Part shown: in pieces, positions 52,801-60,117 of the stretch
Layout of the letters: each line of letters starts with the position of its first letter
How positions within the stretch are numbered: position 1 is the first letter of the stretch
Assembly: GCA_041649275.1 (NCBI GenBank)
Contig: JBAZNL010000006.1
Location: 23,088 to 87,087 of the forward strand
Source: Candidatus Izemoplasmatales bacterium
GTDB taxonomy: Bacteria > Bacillota_I > Bacilli_A > Izemoplasmatales > Hujiaoplasmataceae
Direction of reading: 5' to 3'
DNA: 64,000 nucleotides
Made by a program: the position numbers and the translations under genes
The notes under the pieces: generated by a model
What the model saw: only the letters and a program-made list of their open reading frames with translations
What the model was told of the DNA's origin: nothing
The model's database searches: none

Positions 52801-55800
52801 CCTCGCCGCCCTCTTCGACGAGACCGAGCGCGACGACGTCCTCGACTCCGTCATCCTGCAGGCGCGCATCTCGAAGGAGATCTTCAACCTCGGCGCCGCC
52901 GTGGTCGACGTCCCCTACCTCGCCGCGGACGGGACGACCGCGATCCGCGTGACCGTCGGCAGCGACGAGACCGCGACCGAGTACGTCCTCAAGAGCGAGC
53001 TCGTGAACCTCTTCGTCGGTCTCGCGCAACTCGGCTTCTCCGGCGACATCCAGAACTTCGACGGCGAGGTGAGCATGACGTCGCTCTTCGAGACGGTGCC
53101 GCGCGCGGAGATCCTCGCTTCCGCGACGCTTCACGCCCGCATCTCCTCCGAACTGACCGGTCTCGGCGCCGAAACGCTTTCGATCCCCTACGTCGGCGCA
53201 GACGGCATCACCGAGATCCGCACGACCGTCGGCGACGTCGGCTACGAAACCGAATACGTCGATGCCACGGAACTCGCCCGCATGTTCGAGGCGCTCGAAC
53301 TGCTCGGCTTCACCGGCGACATCCAGGGCTTCGACGGCAACATCTCCGCCGCCGCCCTCTTCCGCGACGACGACCCGACCTATGAGCGTTCGACCGTGCT
53401 CTCCTCCGCCATCGTGCACGCCAAGATCTCCGAGGAACTGATCGGACTCGGGGCCACGCTCGCGATCCCCTATACCGCCGCGGACGGCGTCACGGCCGTG
53501 CGCGCGACGGTCGGCGACGTCGGCTTCACGACCGAATACATCGTCGATGGCGAACTCGACAATCTCTTCGAAGCGATGGAACTGCTCGGATTCTCGGGCG
53601 ACGTCCTCGGCGAAGGCTTCACCGGCGACTTCAACCTGACGGCGCTCTTCGACGAGGTCAAGCGCCCCGAGGTGCTTTCCTCCGCGATCATCCACGCCAA
53701 GATCTCGGTCGAGCTGGCCAACCTCGGCGCCGCGACCCTCGCGATCCCGTACACCGCCGCGGACGGCGTCACCGCCGTGCGCGCGACGGTCGGCGACGTC
53801 GGCTTCACGACCGAATGCATCGTCGAAGGCGAACTCGACAGTCTCTTCGAGGCGATGGAACTGCTCGGCTTCTCGGGCGACGTCCTTGGCGCCGGATTCA
53901 CGGGCGACTTCGACCTGACGGCCCTCTTCGACGAAGCCAAGCGTCCCGAGGTGCTTTCCTCCGCGATCATCCACGCCAAGATCTCGACCGAACTGGCCAA
54001 CCTCGACACCGCCACCCTCGCGATCCCCTACACCGCCGCGGACGGTACGAGCGCCGTGCGCGAGACGGTCGGGGACGTCGGCTTCACGACCGAATACATT
54101 GTCGAAGGCGAACTCGACAACCTCTTCAACGCGATGAAACTGCTGGGCTTCTCGGGCGACGTCCTCGGCGCCGGATTCACGGGCGACTTCGACCTGACCC
54201 CGCTCTTCGACGACATCAAGCGTCCGCAGGTCCTTTCCTCCGCGATCATCCACGCCAAGATCTCGACGGAGCTGGCCAACCTCGGAGCCGCCACGCTCGC
54301 GATCCCCTACGGGACCGAAGATTACGACGAACTCGTCGCCGCGACCCACGTCCGCACGACCGTCGGCGCGGTCGGCTTCACGACCGAATACATCGTCGAA
54401 GACGAACTCGGATACCTGTTCGACGGCCTCGAGACGCTCGGCTTCTCCGGCGACGTCCTCACCGAGTTCTCCGGCGACATCAACATCTCCGCCTTCTACG
54501 ATCCAGTCCAGCGCGCTTCCGTGCTCCGGTCGGCGATCCTCCAGGCGAAGATCTCGCTCGAGATGTTCAACCTCGGCTCAAGCACCATGCTCGTGCCGAC
54601 GACCGACGTCGACGGCGTCGTCGTCCGCCTCTCCGCGGGTCCCCTCGGACTCGAGACGGACTACATCACCAAGGCCGAGATCGGCCACCTGTTCGACGCG
54701 CTCGGCGTCCTCGGACTCTCCGGCGACACCAACTTCTCGGGCGCGGTCAACCTCGCCAACGTCGAAGACTCCTCCGACCAGGACATCCTCTTCGCCTCGG
54801 CGTCGATGCACGCGACCATCTCCCAGACGGTCCTCGGCCTCGACGACGACGACATCCTGATCGTCCCGGCCTACACCCAGGACGGCGCCATCGCCGCAAA
54901 CGCGGTCCGACTCGCCGTGACCGGCACCGACTTCATCGCCAAGGGCGAGCTCAAGCACCTGATCGACGCCCTGCTCGCGATGGGGTACGGCGACCTCTCG
55001 ATCGCGGCTTCGATCGACACCTCCAAGTTCTTCACCGAAACGGCCACGATCCTCGCCTCCGCGACGATGCAGGCGACGATCTCCGCGGAAGTCCTCGCCT
55101 GGGACGACGGCGGCCTCGACGACGCCCTCACGATTCCGGCCTACACGATCGCCGGCGACGCCGACGCGAACAGGATCCGCCGGACCGTAGGGACCGTCGA
55201 CTATGTCGACCGCGACGAGCTCGGAAGGCTCTTCACCGCCCTCGACGCGATGGGATTCTCCGACCTCGACAGCTTCGGCGGTGGCATCTCCTCCGACCGG
55301 TTCTTCGCCCAGAAGGCGACGATCCTGCTCTCGGCGATCATGCACGCGACGATCTCCGACCAATTGCTCAACGACACCGGCGGAGCGCTCCTGGTCCCCG
55401 ACACCGACGTCGAAAACGGCGACGCGGCGATCCGCGTGACCGTCTCCGGCACCGAATTCATCACCGTCGCCGAGATCAGCGACCTGCTCGACGCCCTCGA
55501 CGCGATGGGTCTCAAGGACTTCGGCGCCCTCGACATCTCGCTCGAGAACATCTTCGACGCCGATTTCGCCGTCCTCCTCGCCTCCGCCTCGATGCAGGCG
55601 ACGATCTCCGATTCGCTCCTCGCCGCCCCGACGAAGGACGAGACGACGATGGTCGCGGGTTCCAGCGACCTGGTCGTCCCGACCGTGTTCCGTCAGGACA
55701 TCACCGTCGGCCTCGCCGCCTACGTGCAGATCGAGGAAGCGGAACTGCTCGCTCTCCTCGACGGCCTCGACAAGCTCGGATTCACCTCGTTCGGCTCCGC

Positions 55801-56272
55801 GATGAACGTCGGCACGATCAACTCGCTCTCCTATGCGACCCAGATGGACATCTACGAGTCCGGATCGCTTCACGTCACCGTCCACAACATGCTTCTCGGC
55901 AACCCGACGGTCGACGTCCCGGACAAGGCCAAGGAAACGCTGTACGGCATCGTCGGACTGACCAAGGCCGCCGAGGTCGCGTACTTCATCGTCGGCGTCA
56001 ACCAGCTCGTCGGCGTCAACTTCACGAACGCCTCGTTCGATCTCACGTCGTTCGTCACCATGGATGCGAACAAGCGCGACATCATGTTCGACTCGATGAT
56101 CATCCGCAACATCGTCACGCCGCAGGTCGAGCAGGCCGTCAGCGACATGAACGCCGCCGTCTTCCCGCTGCCGCCGCTCTACACGATCGTCGCCACGGAC
56201 TACGAAGACGACAACGCGGCCACGTTCATGACCGAAGCCGGCATCGAGCGCTACATCGCCTTCGTCGACTGA
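46859..56272 (+). CDS. Giant CvpA-anchored repeat protein (3137 residues), unknown function
   Basis: The N-terminus (1-204) resembles CvpA: hydrophobic helices at about 11-29, 36-58, 118-153 and 168-190. Lys-rich loops KGFKKS and KGGSKNDKYRSKNR should face the cytosol, so the rest is predicted outside. A transition segment with YEASQS follows. From about residue 600 about 27 repeats follow, each with an S-A-I-L-H-A-T-I-S helix, an I-V-V-P strand and an E-L..L..A-L helix with G-F/I-T-D-F. Early repeats fall into a 192-194-residue double unit, later ones into 93-residue units. A C-terminal cap (HVTVHNMLLGN onward) is shared with the paralogue. The repeats are rich in Asp, Ala, Leu and Ile and poor in Cys. 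A GGAGGTG before ATG 46859 fixes the start. No known repeat family is recognised; surface adhesion or envelope structure is a guess. Confidence 0.85.
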   Translation: MPDNLDFKTYFDLAIYGALGLGALFGFLKGFKKSIWSFLTYLLLIVGFFVTIGPVSDFLWSYENPQIGSLLGQYLEGMIPGIGTANSIGGAVTVAAGHFAGTDYADLLANAHLLALVEGIGTFVLKIVYAVLYFTIFWLIYKIICAILFAIFLKGGSKNDKYRSKNRLLGAVFGVLEAAVGVFVLIVSLSGLFDIVKSMTTLIPTEEETVELEFPRSSVYEASQSMLTAFTMPTIPPELQDQLDMMNELVAAYDANLAVQLSSQLTFDDGGTPVPLTFHLFDTVLSIDVDTSETETERIAFRHELSVFAGIAGYALGMEVVETGDLSTITSDDVTAVFNMLGQSDLITTLIPLGIEVAADISDIELELPTEELYALDWAAELDKLGVIAAVGFDIVNATGYFEDDIDLNTVTVDGDMVRDLFDSLADSDLVNLAVLVAIEPVLEMAGDQVNAIITVPADIVWADEFRAMGAFLGAVLDTGLTMGDIQGEAGANYSAILSAVAAVDFTLLLDSKLFTNAVVNVLSGAVALPGLADFIVVPADIVWYDVYDDDGNLVVAGELRNILLAINAVVAVAAGIDFENIGIADIALLTDDTIDALFQSQVLVASLSAQLAALDTGGFELIVPDAVKDANGYIVKEEFIAVARALKLAAETLLCDEGDDACAEMGFDVGKIFTLTGADLDVILASQVLTATLGNYVNTMEIEQLVVPGSARTSILVDELPLEVISAEEIRNVFAAVLALGIDDFENFEFSAAILVNLEGDVPGELDDDKLDSLFASSILRATIAKVLLDMTGGADSIVVVPSLDVNGDPILYDDPIDGTDMIDAGELAAILKGVYALDLDFENFSMDDIGPIIDNIDLLLDSAILHATVSDLLINLEGGMIVVPDAYGDPEEAVKLTVGGTPFIVRAELDRIFDALTLLDITNFDALALDATIIDKFASEADPTVLDEGKLDTMFASVILRASVSKMVLDLIEVEPGQEAMVVIPDFDVDGVPVTFVDHGFDYVSTDELKAILRSFKALGFNDFATMSFTDLGPILDNIGTLLDSAVLHATISDVLLDLATPPVGEEATIVIPTVHGDGLDAFYVQAVSGTTTYIAKSELINIIDSLTILGITSTESIAFDASIIENLESEETPGTLDGDKLDTLFSSYILRATISKMLLDLTAADPGEDPLVIVPETDWDGIPVKYLDHGVDYVSQAELENVLKALFSLGITDFNNVSSLSLDNVMAHFEDLIVSAILHATISKQILDIEADMIVVPDAYTFDYGLPTEADVEIVRTVGVLTPVELISESELTAMFDAIELLGFTDFSVSLDASIISTLQVEGDPTTLDPAKLDVLFGSAIIHASISNMFDDLTAADPGEDPLVIVPETDWDGVPVVYDDPLTAIEYVAVAELENVLSALNSLGITDFNNVSSLSLDNVMAHFDDLIASAILHATISKQILDIDAAMIVVPSDYTRDYGLPTEEDVEIVRAVGLADPVDLVDPDELSAMFDAIELLGFTDFSVSLDASIISTLQVDGDPTTLDSAKLDVLFGSAIIHASISNMFDDLTAADPGEDPLVIVPETDWDGLPVIYDDPLTAIEYIAVAELESVLSALNSLGITDFDNVSSLSLENVMAHFDELIASAILHATISKQILDIEAEMIVVPDDYTMNYGLPGETAIEITRQIGAVDPVTMISADELGAMFDSLELLGFTDFSVALDATVIDRLEDEIDPTTLDQSKLNTLFASAIIHASFSKMFFDLTAADPGEEALVVVPEQDVDGIAVLYTDLLVEYVSIAELDATLYALHALNVSDFNAVDALDMDTIIAEMDVLLDSAIMHATISKQILGIDMLVVPYVDATGATDIRVTVLATEFIDKAELADLFDALKKLGISGDLSQFSGDVDYSAFFDDAKRTVILSSAIMHAMISDTLVNFDPETVQVPFYAETGSTPADLVRITVGDPGFTTEFVKKVEIDAFFVGLRTLGIDGNIENFDGTLNLAALFDETERDDVLDSVILQARISKEIFNLGAAVVDVPYLAADGTTAIRVTVGSDETATEYVLKSELVNLFVGLAQLGFSGDIQNFDGEVSMTSLFETVPRAEILASATLHARISSELTGLGAETLSIPYVGADGITEIRTTVGDVGYETEYVDATELARMFEALELLGFTGDIQGFDGNISAAALFRDDDPTYERSTVLSSAIVHAKISEELIGLGATLAIPYTAADGVTAVRATVGDVGFTTEYIVDGELDNLFEAMELLGFSGDVLGEGFTGDFNLTALFDEVKRPEVLSSAIIHAKISVELANLGAATLAIPYTAADGVTAVRATVGDVGFTTECIVEGELDSLFEAMELLGFSGDVLGAGFTGDFDLTALFDEAKRPEVLSSAIIHAKISTELANLDTATLAIPYTAADGTSAVRETVGDVGFTTEYIVEGELDNLFNAMKLLGFSGDVLGAGFTGDFDLTPLFDDIKRPQVLSSAIIHAKISTELANLGAATLAIPYGTEDYDELVAATHVRTTVGAVGFTTEYIVEDELGYLFDGLETLGFSGDVLTEFSGDINISAFYDPVQRASVLRSAILQAKISLEMFNLGSSTMLVPTTDVDGVVVRLSAGPLGLETDYITKAEIGHLFDALGVLGLSGDTNFSGAVNLANVEDSSDQDILFASASMHATISQTVLGLDDDDILIVPAYTQDGAIAANAVRLAVTGTDFIAKGELKHLIDALLAMGYGDLSIAASIDTSKFFTETATILASATMQATISAEVLAWDDGGLDDALTIPAYTIAGDADANRIRRTVGTVDYVDRDELGRLFTALDAMGFSDLDSFGGGISSDRFFAQKATILLSAIMHATISDQLLNDTGGALLVPDTDVENGDAAIRVTVSGTEFITVAEISDLLDALDAMGLKDFGALDISLENIFDADFAVLLASASMQATISDSLLAAPTKDETTMVAGSSDLVVPTVFRQDITVGLAAYVQIEEAELLALLDGLDKLGFTSFGSAMNVGTINSLSYATQMDIYESGSLHVTVHNMLLGNPTVDVPDKAKETLYGIVGLTKAAEVAYFIVGVNQLVGVNFTNASFDLTSFVTMDANKRDIMFDSMIIRNIVTPQVEQAVSDMNAAVFPLPPLYTIVATDYEDDNAATFMTEAGIERYIAFVD
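50340..52120 (+). repeat. Long-period tandem repeat (576-582 bases)
   Basis: The segment CTCGTGATCGTCCCCGA recurs at 50378, 50954, 51536 (one T for C) and, more diverged, 52118, a spacing of 576, 582 and 582 bases (192-194 codons). These are two-unit supra-repeats and look like recent duplications compared with the rest of the array. Confidence 0.85.
53400..54300 (+). repeat. Short-period tandem repeat (279 bases, 93 codons)
   Basis: CTTTCCTCCGCGATCATCCA begins at 53675, 53954 and 54233, exactly 279 bases apart. The units between are nearly identical, indicating recent copying. Confidence 0.88.
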
Positions 56273-56297
56273 TCCGCAACATCCGCCACTGCTTCAA

Positions 56298-56325
56298 GGA
56301 GGGACTTCGGTCCCTCCCTTTTTTT
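56298..56325 (+). terminator. Intrinsic terminator after the giant gene
   Basis: GGAGGGAC (56298-56305), TTCG loop, GTCCCTCC (56310-56317), then a T run to 56325. Confidence 0.95.
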
Positions 56326-56420
56326 CATTCTGCCAATCGGAGCCATTCCTCTCGCGTATATGAAGAGGGATGCGTCCGTCCGCGCAAGGAAAAAAACCGG
56401 AAAAAACCGAGCGCGCGCCG

Positions 56421-56448
56421 TTGATATCGCCCATCGATGCTATATAAT
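56421..56448 (+). promoter_or_regulatory. Promoter of the second repeat protein gene
   Basis: TTGATA (56421-56426), 16-base spacer, TATAAT (56443-56448) in GCTATATAAT. Confidence 0.82.
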
Positions 56449-56491
56449 AAAGATAAGCGCGACACCATGCGCGCGGAAGGAGTCGCACGAA

Positions 56492-59400
56492 ATGCCAGAT
56501 AACCTCAGCATGTCAATGATCCTGAACATCGTGTTTTTCGGCATCCTCGGCCTCGGTCTGCTCGGCGGACTGGCCAAAGGCTTCAAGAAGTCGCTCTTCT
56601 CGTTTGTCACGATGGCGGCCTTCTACGCTTTGTTCTTCCTCACCCTCGACGCGGTCGTTGGGTTCCTGTGGACCTACGAGAATCCGGCTCTGGGCACCGC
56701 CCTCGGCCAGATCGATTCCTCGCTGTCCTCATACACGAGCATCGGGGAGGCGATGACGCCGCTCCTCCAGTTCTTCGCCGGGGATTTCGACCTCGGCGCG
56801 GGAGGACCCGAACTGACGGCTCTGCTTCTGGGCATCGGCCAGTTCGTGGTGAAGATCGGCTACACGGTCGCCTACTTCACCGTCGGCCTGATCGTCTGGA
56901 AGATCCTGATGTGGATCGTCCGGATGATCTTCATCCACGAAAAGTCCGGTTCATCCAAGAACCGCCTGCTCGGCGGCGTCTTCGGGCTCGCCAACGGCGC
57001 GCTCGCGCTCTTCGTCCTGTTCATCATGCTCGGCGGCGTCGTCTCGATCGTCGGCAGCGTGACCGAACTGGTGCCGTCGGTGCCGCTTGCGGCGCCCCTG
57101 GACCGCGACCGGATCTACGAGGCGTCGCAGTCGCTGATCCCGCTCGCCGAAGGCGATGCGGGTCTCGCGGAAGCGACCGCCTACGTCGTCGAGTTCGTCG
57201 ACGCCTACGAGTCCAATCCGCTCGTCCAGATCGGCGACATGATCGTGATCGGCGAGGGGACGGCGGCGGCGCCGCTCTCGCTCTACCTCTTCGACTCGGT
57301 CATGTCCTTCACCTACGAGGGCGAGACGATCGCCCTCCGTCGGGAACTCGCGGTCGTCGCGAACGTCGCGGGCACGATCTTCGACGCCCTCGACGCGGCC
57401 GGCATCGACCTCACGAACATGGAGAACGTCGACATCGCCCTGCTCCTCGGCGCGGTCGGTTCCGCCGACCTGACGATGCTTCTCGATTCCAAGCTGATCA
57501 CGACCGCTCTCGTCTACGTCCTCTCCGGCGAAGCAGGGATCGAGGACCTCGACGGGATCCTGATCGTCCCCGACGGCGTCGTTTGGTACGACACGCTCGA
57601 CGACGAAGGCAACATCGTCGAAAACGGCGAACTCAGGAACCTCCTCACGGCCCTGAACGCGATCGTCGAGGTCGCCGGCTCGATCGACTTCGAGAACATC
57701 GGCCTCGACGTCGTAAGCGCCCTCTCCGACGACGCCATCGACGCCATCTTCGGCTCCTCGATCCTCACCGCGACCCTCTCCAACGTCGTCACCACCCAGC
57801 TGCCGACGGGCGACAACCCGCTCGTCATTCCGGATTCCGTCTTCGACGGCGACGGCTACCTCCTCAAGAGCGAGATGCTCGCCCTCGTCCACGCCTTCAA
57901 GCTGCTCGTCGAGACCGCCGGCGCCGATCCGGAGAACTTCGACTTCGCCGCCGTACTCTCGCTCAGCGACGCCCAGGTCGACGTCCTGCTCGACAGCCAG
58001 ATTCTGTCCGCCACCGTCGGAAACCTGATCGCCGACATCGCCGGCGAGGATCTCGTGATCCCGTCGACGGTCCTCGACGCCACCACGTACGAGGTCGACG
58101 GCGTCGCCGTCACGGTCGTTTCCGCCGTCGAGATCAAAGCGGTCTTCGCCTCGCTCCGCGTCCTCGGCATCTCCGATTTCGACAACATGGGATTCGATGC
58201 CGGCATCATCGCGAACCTCGAGGGCGACACCCCCGGCGTCCTCGACGACGCCAAGATCGCGACCCTCTTCGGATCCGACATCCTGCACGCGACCATGTCC
58301 GACCTGATCATCTCGGCGACCGCCGAGGCTGGATCGGTCATGACCGTTCCCTACTACGATCAGGACGGCAACGCCATCCGCGAAACCCTCGGGGACGTCG
58401 TCGTCATCTCCGTCGCCGAACTCGGGAATGTCCTCAAGGCGGTCTATGCGCTCAACGTCGAGGATTTCGCGAACTTCAACGCGCTTGACGCATCCGCCCT
58501 GCTCGAGAAGATGCCGATCCTGCTGGATTCGGCCATCCTCCACGCCACCATCTCCGCCCAGCTGCTCTCGATCGCCGGCGGCGCGATCACGGTCCCGTAC
58601 GTCGAAGAGGACGGCACGACCGAAGTCCGCATCACCGTCGGCGACGGCATCGAAGCCACCGAATACATCTCCCAGGACGAGCTCGAGGCGGTCATCGCCG
58701 CGCTCGACGCCCTCCAGATCACCGACCCGACCGCCTTCGGAGGAACGGTGTCGCTCAGTTTCTTCAGCGATCCCGACATCCGCGCGGCCCTGCTCGACTC
58801 CGCGATCATGCAGGCGACGATCTCCGACCAGCTCCTTTCCCTCGGCGGCGCGATCCTGATCGTCCCGGCCCTGGACGAGGACGGCGAGGACGTCGTCGTC
58901 ACCGTCGGTCCCGTCGGGAACCAGACCACCTACGTCACCGCCGCCGAGATCGGCGCGATGTTCGACGCCCTCGAGGTCCTCGATGTCACCGACGTCACCG
59001 CGGTCACCTCGGGCGAATTCACTCTCTCGAACCTGACGGAAGAAGGCAACCTCGCGACCCTGCTCGCCTCGGCCTCGATCCACGCGACCATCTCCGACCA
59101 GCTCCTCACCACCGCCGCCGGCACGCTCCTCATCCCCGACGTCGACGTCGAGAATGCGAACAGCCCGATCCGGATCCAGCGCGGCACCGTCGAATACGTC
59201 GCCAAGGACGAGATCGTCGCCCTGATCGGCGCCCTCGACCTGCTCGACCTCGACGGCTTCGATTCGCTCGACTTCTCGATCGGCACGCTCTTCGCCAATG
59301 CCGTCGACATGAACGACCTCCTCGCCTCGGCGTCGCTCCAGGCGACGATCTCCGACGCGATGCTTTCCGTCGCCGACGACGAGACGACGATGGTCGCCGG

Positions 59401-59989
59401 CGCGACCGACCTCGTGGTCCCGACGCAGATGCGCGCGGCGATCCAGGTCGACGGCGTCGCTTCCGTCCAGATCGTCCAGGACGAGCTCGTCGCCCTCCTC
59501 GAGGCCTTCAACGTCCTCGGCCTCGGCGGCTACGGCGCGGCCATGCCGGCGGGCACGATCACCGGGCTCTCCGAAGCGCAGATCGACGCCCTGCTCGTCT
59601 CCGCCTCGATCCACGTGACGATCCACAACATGCTTCAGGGGAACATGGAGATCACCACTCCGGACATGGCGAAATCCTCGTACTACGGCATCGCCGGCGT
59701 CACCACGAAGGTCGAGGTGCGCAACTTCATCCGCGCCGTCTCGGTCCTCGGTACGGGCGACTTCACGGACGCCGACTTCTCGATCGCCGGTCTTTCCGGC
59801 AAGTCGGAGACCGACCTCGGAATCATCCTCGACTCGATGATCGTGCGCGACACGCTCACCCCGCAGATCGAAGCGGCCGACGGCCTCGACCCGTTCTACG
59901 CCCTCGACGCCGCCGACTACATGGACGGCAACGTCGCCCTCTTCCTCACGAAGACCGGCATCACCGACTACCTCAACTATCTGCCGTAA
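56492..59989 (+). CDS. CvpA-anchored repeat protein, shorter paralogue (1165 residues)
   Basis: A paralogue of the giant protein. It starts MPDNLS like MPDNLD, and shares KGFKKS, GFLWTYENPALG, SKNRLLGGVFG and IYEASQS in the membrane-anchor part. It contains about nine S-A-I-L-H-A-T-I-S repeats (57750 to 59870) and the same C-terminal cap (HVTIHNMLQGN, LDSMIVRDTLTPQI). The transition region holds VPDGVVWYDTLDDEGN, matching VPADIVWYDVYDDDGN in the giant. GGAAGGAG lies 9 bases before ATG 56492. Each gene has its own promoter and terminator, so levels can differ. Predicted topology places the repeats outside. Function unknown. Confidence 0.85.
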   Translation: MPDNLSMSMILNIVFFGILGLGLLGGLAKGFKKSLFSFVTMAAFYALFFLTLDAVVGFLWTYENPALGTALGQIDSSLSSYTSIGEAMTPLLQFFAGDFDLGAGGPELTALLLGIGQFVVKIGYTVAYFTVGLIVWKILMWIVRMIFIHEKSGSSKNRLLGGVFGLANGALALFVLFIMLGGVVSIVGSVTELVPSVPLAAPLDRDRIYEASQSLIPLAEGDAGLAEATAYVVEFVDAYESNPLVQIGDMIVIGEGTAAAPLSLYLFDSVMSFTYEGETIALRRELAVVANVAGTIFDALDAAGIDLTNMENVDIALLLGAVGSADLTMLLDSKLITTALVYVLSGEAGIEDLDGILIVPDGVVWYDTLDDEGNIVENGELRNLLTALNAIVEVAGSIDFENIGLDVVSALSDDAIDAIFGSSILTATLSNVVTTQLPTGDNPLVIPDSVFDGDGYLLKSEMLALVHAFKLLVETAGADPENFDFAAVLSLSDAQVDVLLDSQILSATVGNLIADIAGEDLVIPSTVLDATTYEVDGVAVTVVSAVEIKAVFASLRVLGISDFDNMGFDAGIIANLEGDTPGVLDDAKIATLFGSDILHATMSDLIISATAEAGSVMTVPYYDQDGNAIRETLGDVVVISVAELGNVLKAVYALNVEDFANFNALDASALLEKMPILLDSAILHATISAQLLSIAGGAITVPYVEEDGTTEVRITVGDGIEATEYISQDELEAVIAALDALQITDPTAFGGTVSLSFFSDPDIRAALLDSAIMQATISDQLLSLGGAILIVPALDEDGEDVVVTVGPVGNQTTYVTAAEIGAMFDALEVLDVTDVTAVTSGEFTLSNLTEEGNLATLLASASIHATISDQLLTTAAGTLLIPDVDVENANSPIRIQRGTVEYVAKDEIVALIGALDLLDLDGFDSLDFSIGTLFANAVDMNDLLASASLQATISDAMLSVADDETTMVAGATDLVVPTQMRAAIQVDGVASVQIVQDELVALLEAFNVLGLGGYGAAMPAGTITGLSEAQIDALLVSASIHVTIHNMLQGNMEITTPDMAKSSYYGIAGVTTKVEVRNFIRAVSVLGTGDFTDADFSIAGLSGKSETDLGIILDSMIVRDTLTPQIEAADGLDPFYALDAADYMDGNVALFLTKTGITDYLNYLP
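57750..59870 (+). repeat. Repeat array in the shorter paralogue
   Basis: About nine diverged copies of the same S-x-I-L-H-A-T-I-S repeat, with no near-identical neighbours such as those in the giant gene. Confidence 0.75.
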
Positions 59990-60005
59990 GCACCGGACTC
60001 CCGGC

Positions 60006-60043
60006 GGGGGAGGATCGCCCGAGCGATCCTCCCCCCTTTTTTT
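60006..60043 (+). terminator. Intrinsic terminator after the shorter paralogue
   Basis: GGGGGAGGATCGC (60006-60018), loop CCGA, GCGATCCTCCCCC (60023-60035), then C and a run of T. Confidence 0.95.
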
Positions 60044-60082
60044 CATCGAAAATGCCGTCTTTCCTTTTCCGACGGGATGGGA

Positions 60083-60088
60083 TATAAT
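60083..60088 (+). promoter_or_regulatory. -10 element of the 5'-nucleotidase gene
   Basis: TATAAT at 60083-60088 with a weak T/C-rich -35 region near 60060. The gene follows at 60118. Confidence 0.55.
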
Positions 60089-60117
60089 AAAATGATGCCT
60101 TTTTCGGGAGTGTACCC

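Larger units (their letters stand above)
48640..56190 (+). repeat. Degenerate repeat array inside the giant gene
   Basis: About 27 copies of a protein-level repeat marked by the S-x-I-L-H-A-T-I-S element, the last ones being degenerate. Copies drift in length and sequence along the array. Confidence 0.85.

Noticed and set aside
47252..54349. A minus-strand open frame of 2365 codons opposite the giant gene
   Set aside because: It is rich in Arg, Asp, Glu, Gly and Val in low-complexity style, with no RBS or promoter, and mirrors the codon bias and repeats of the plus-strand gene.
48640..56190. CRISPR-like array
   Set aside because: The repeats are long, coding, without unique spacers of fixed size, and lie within one open frame.
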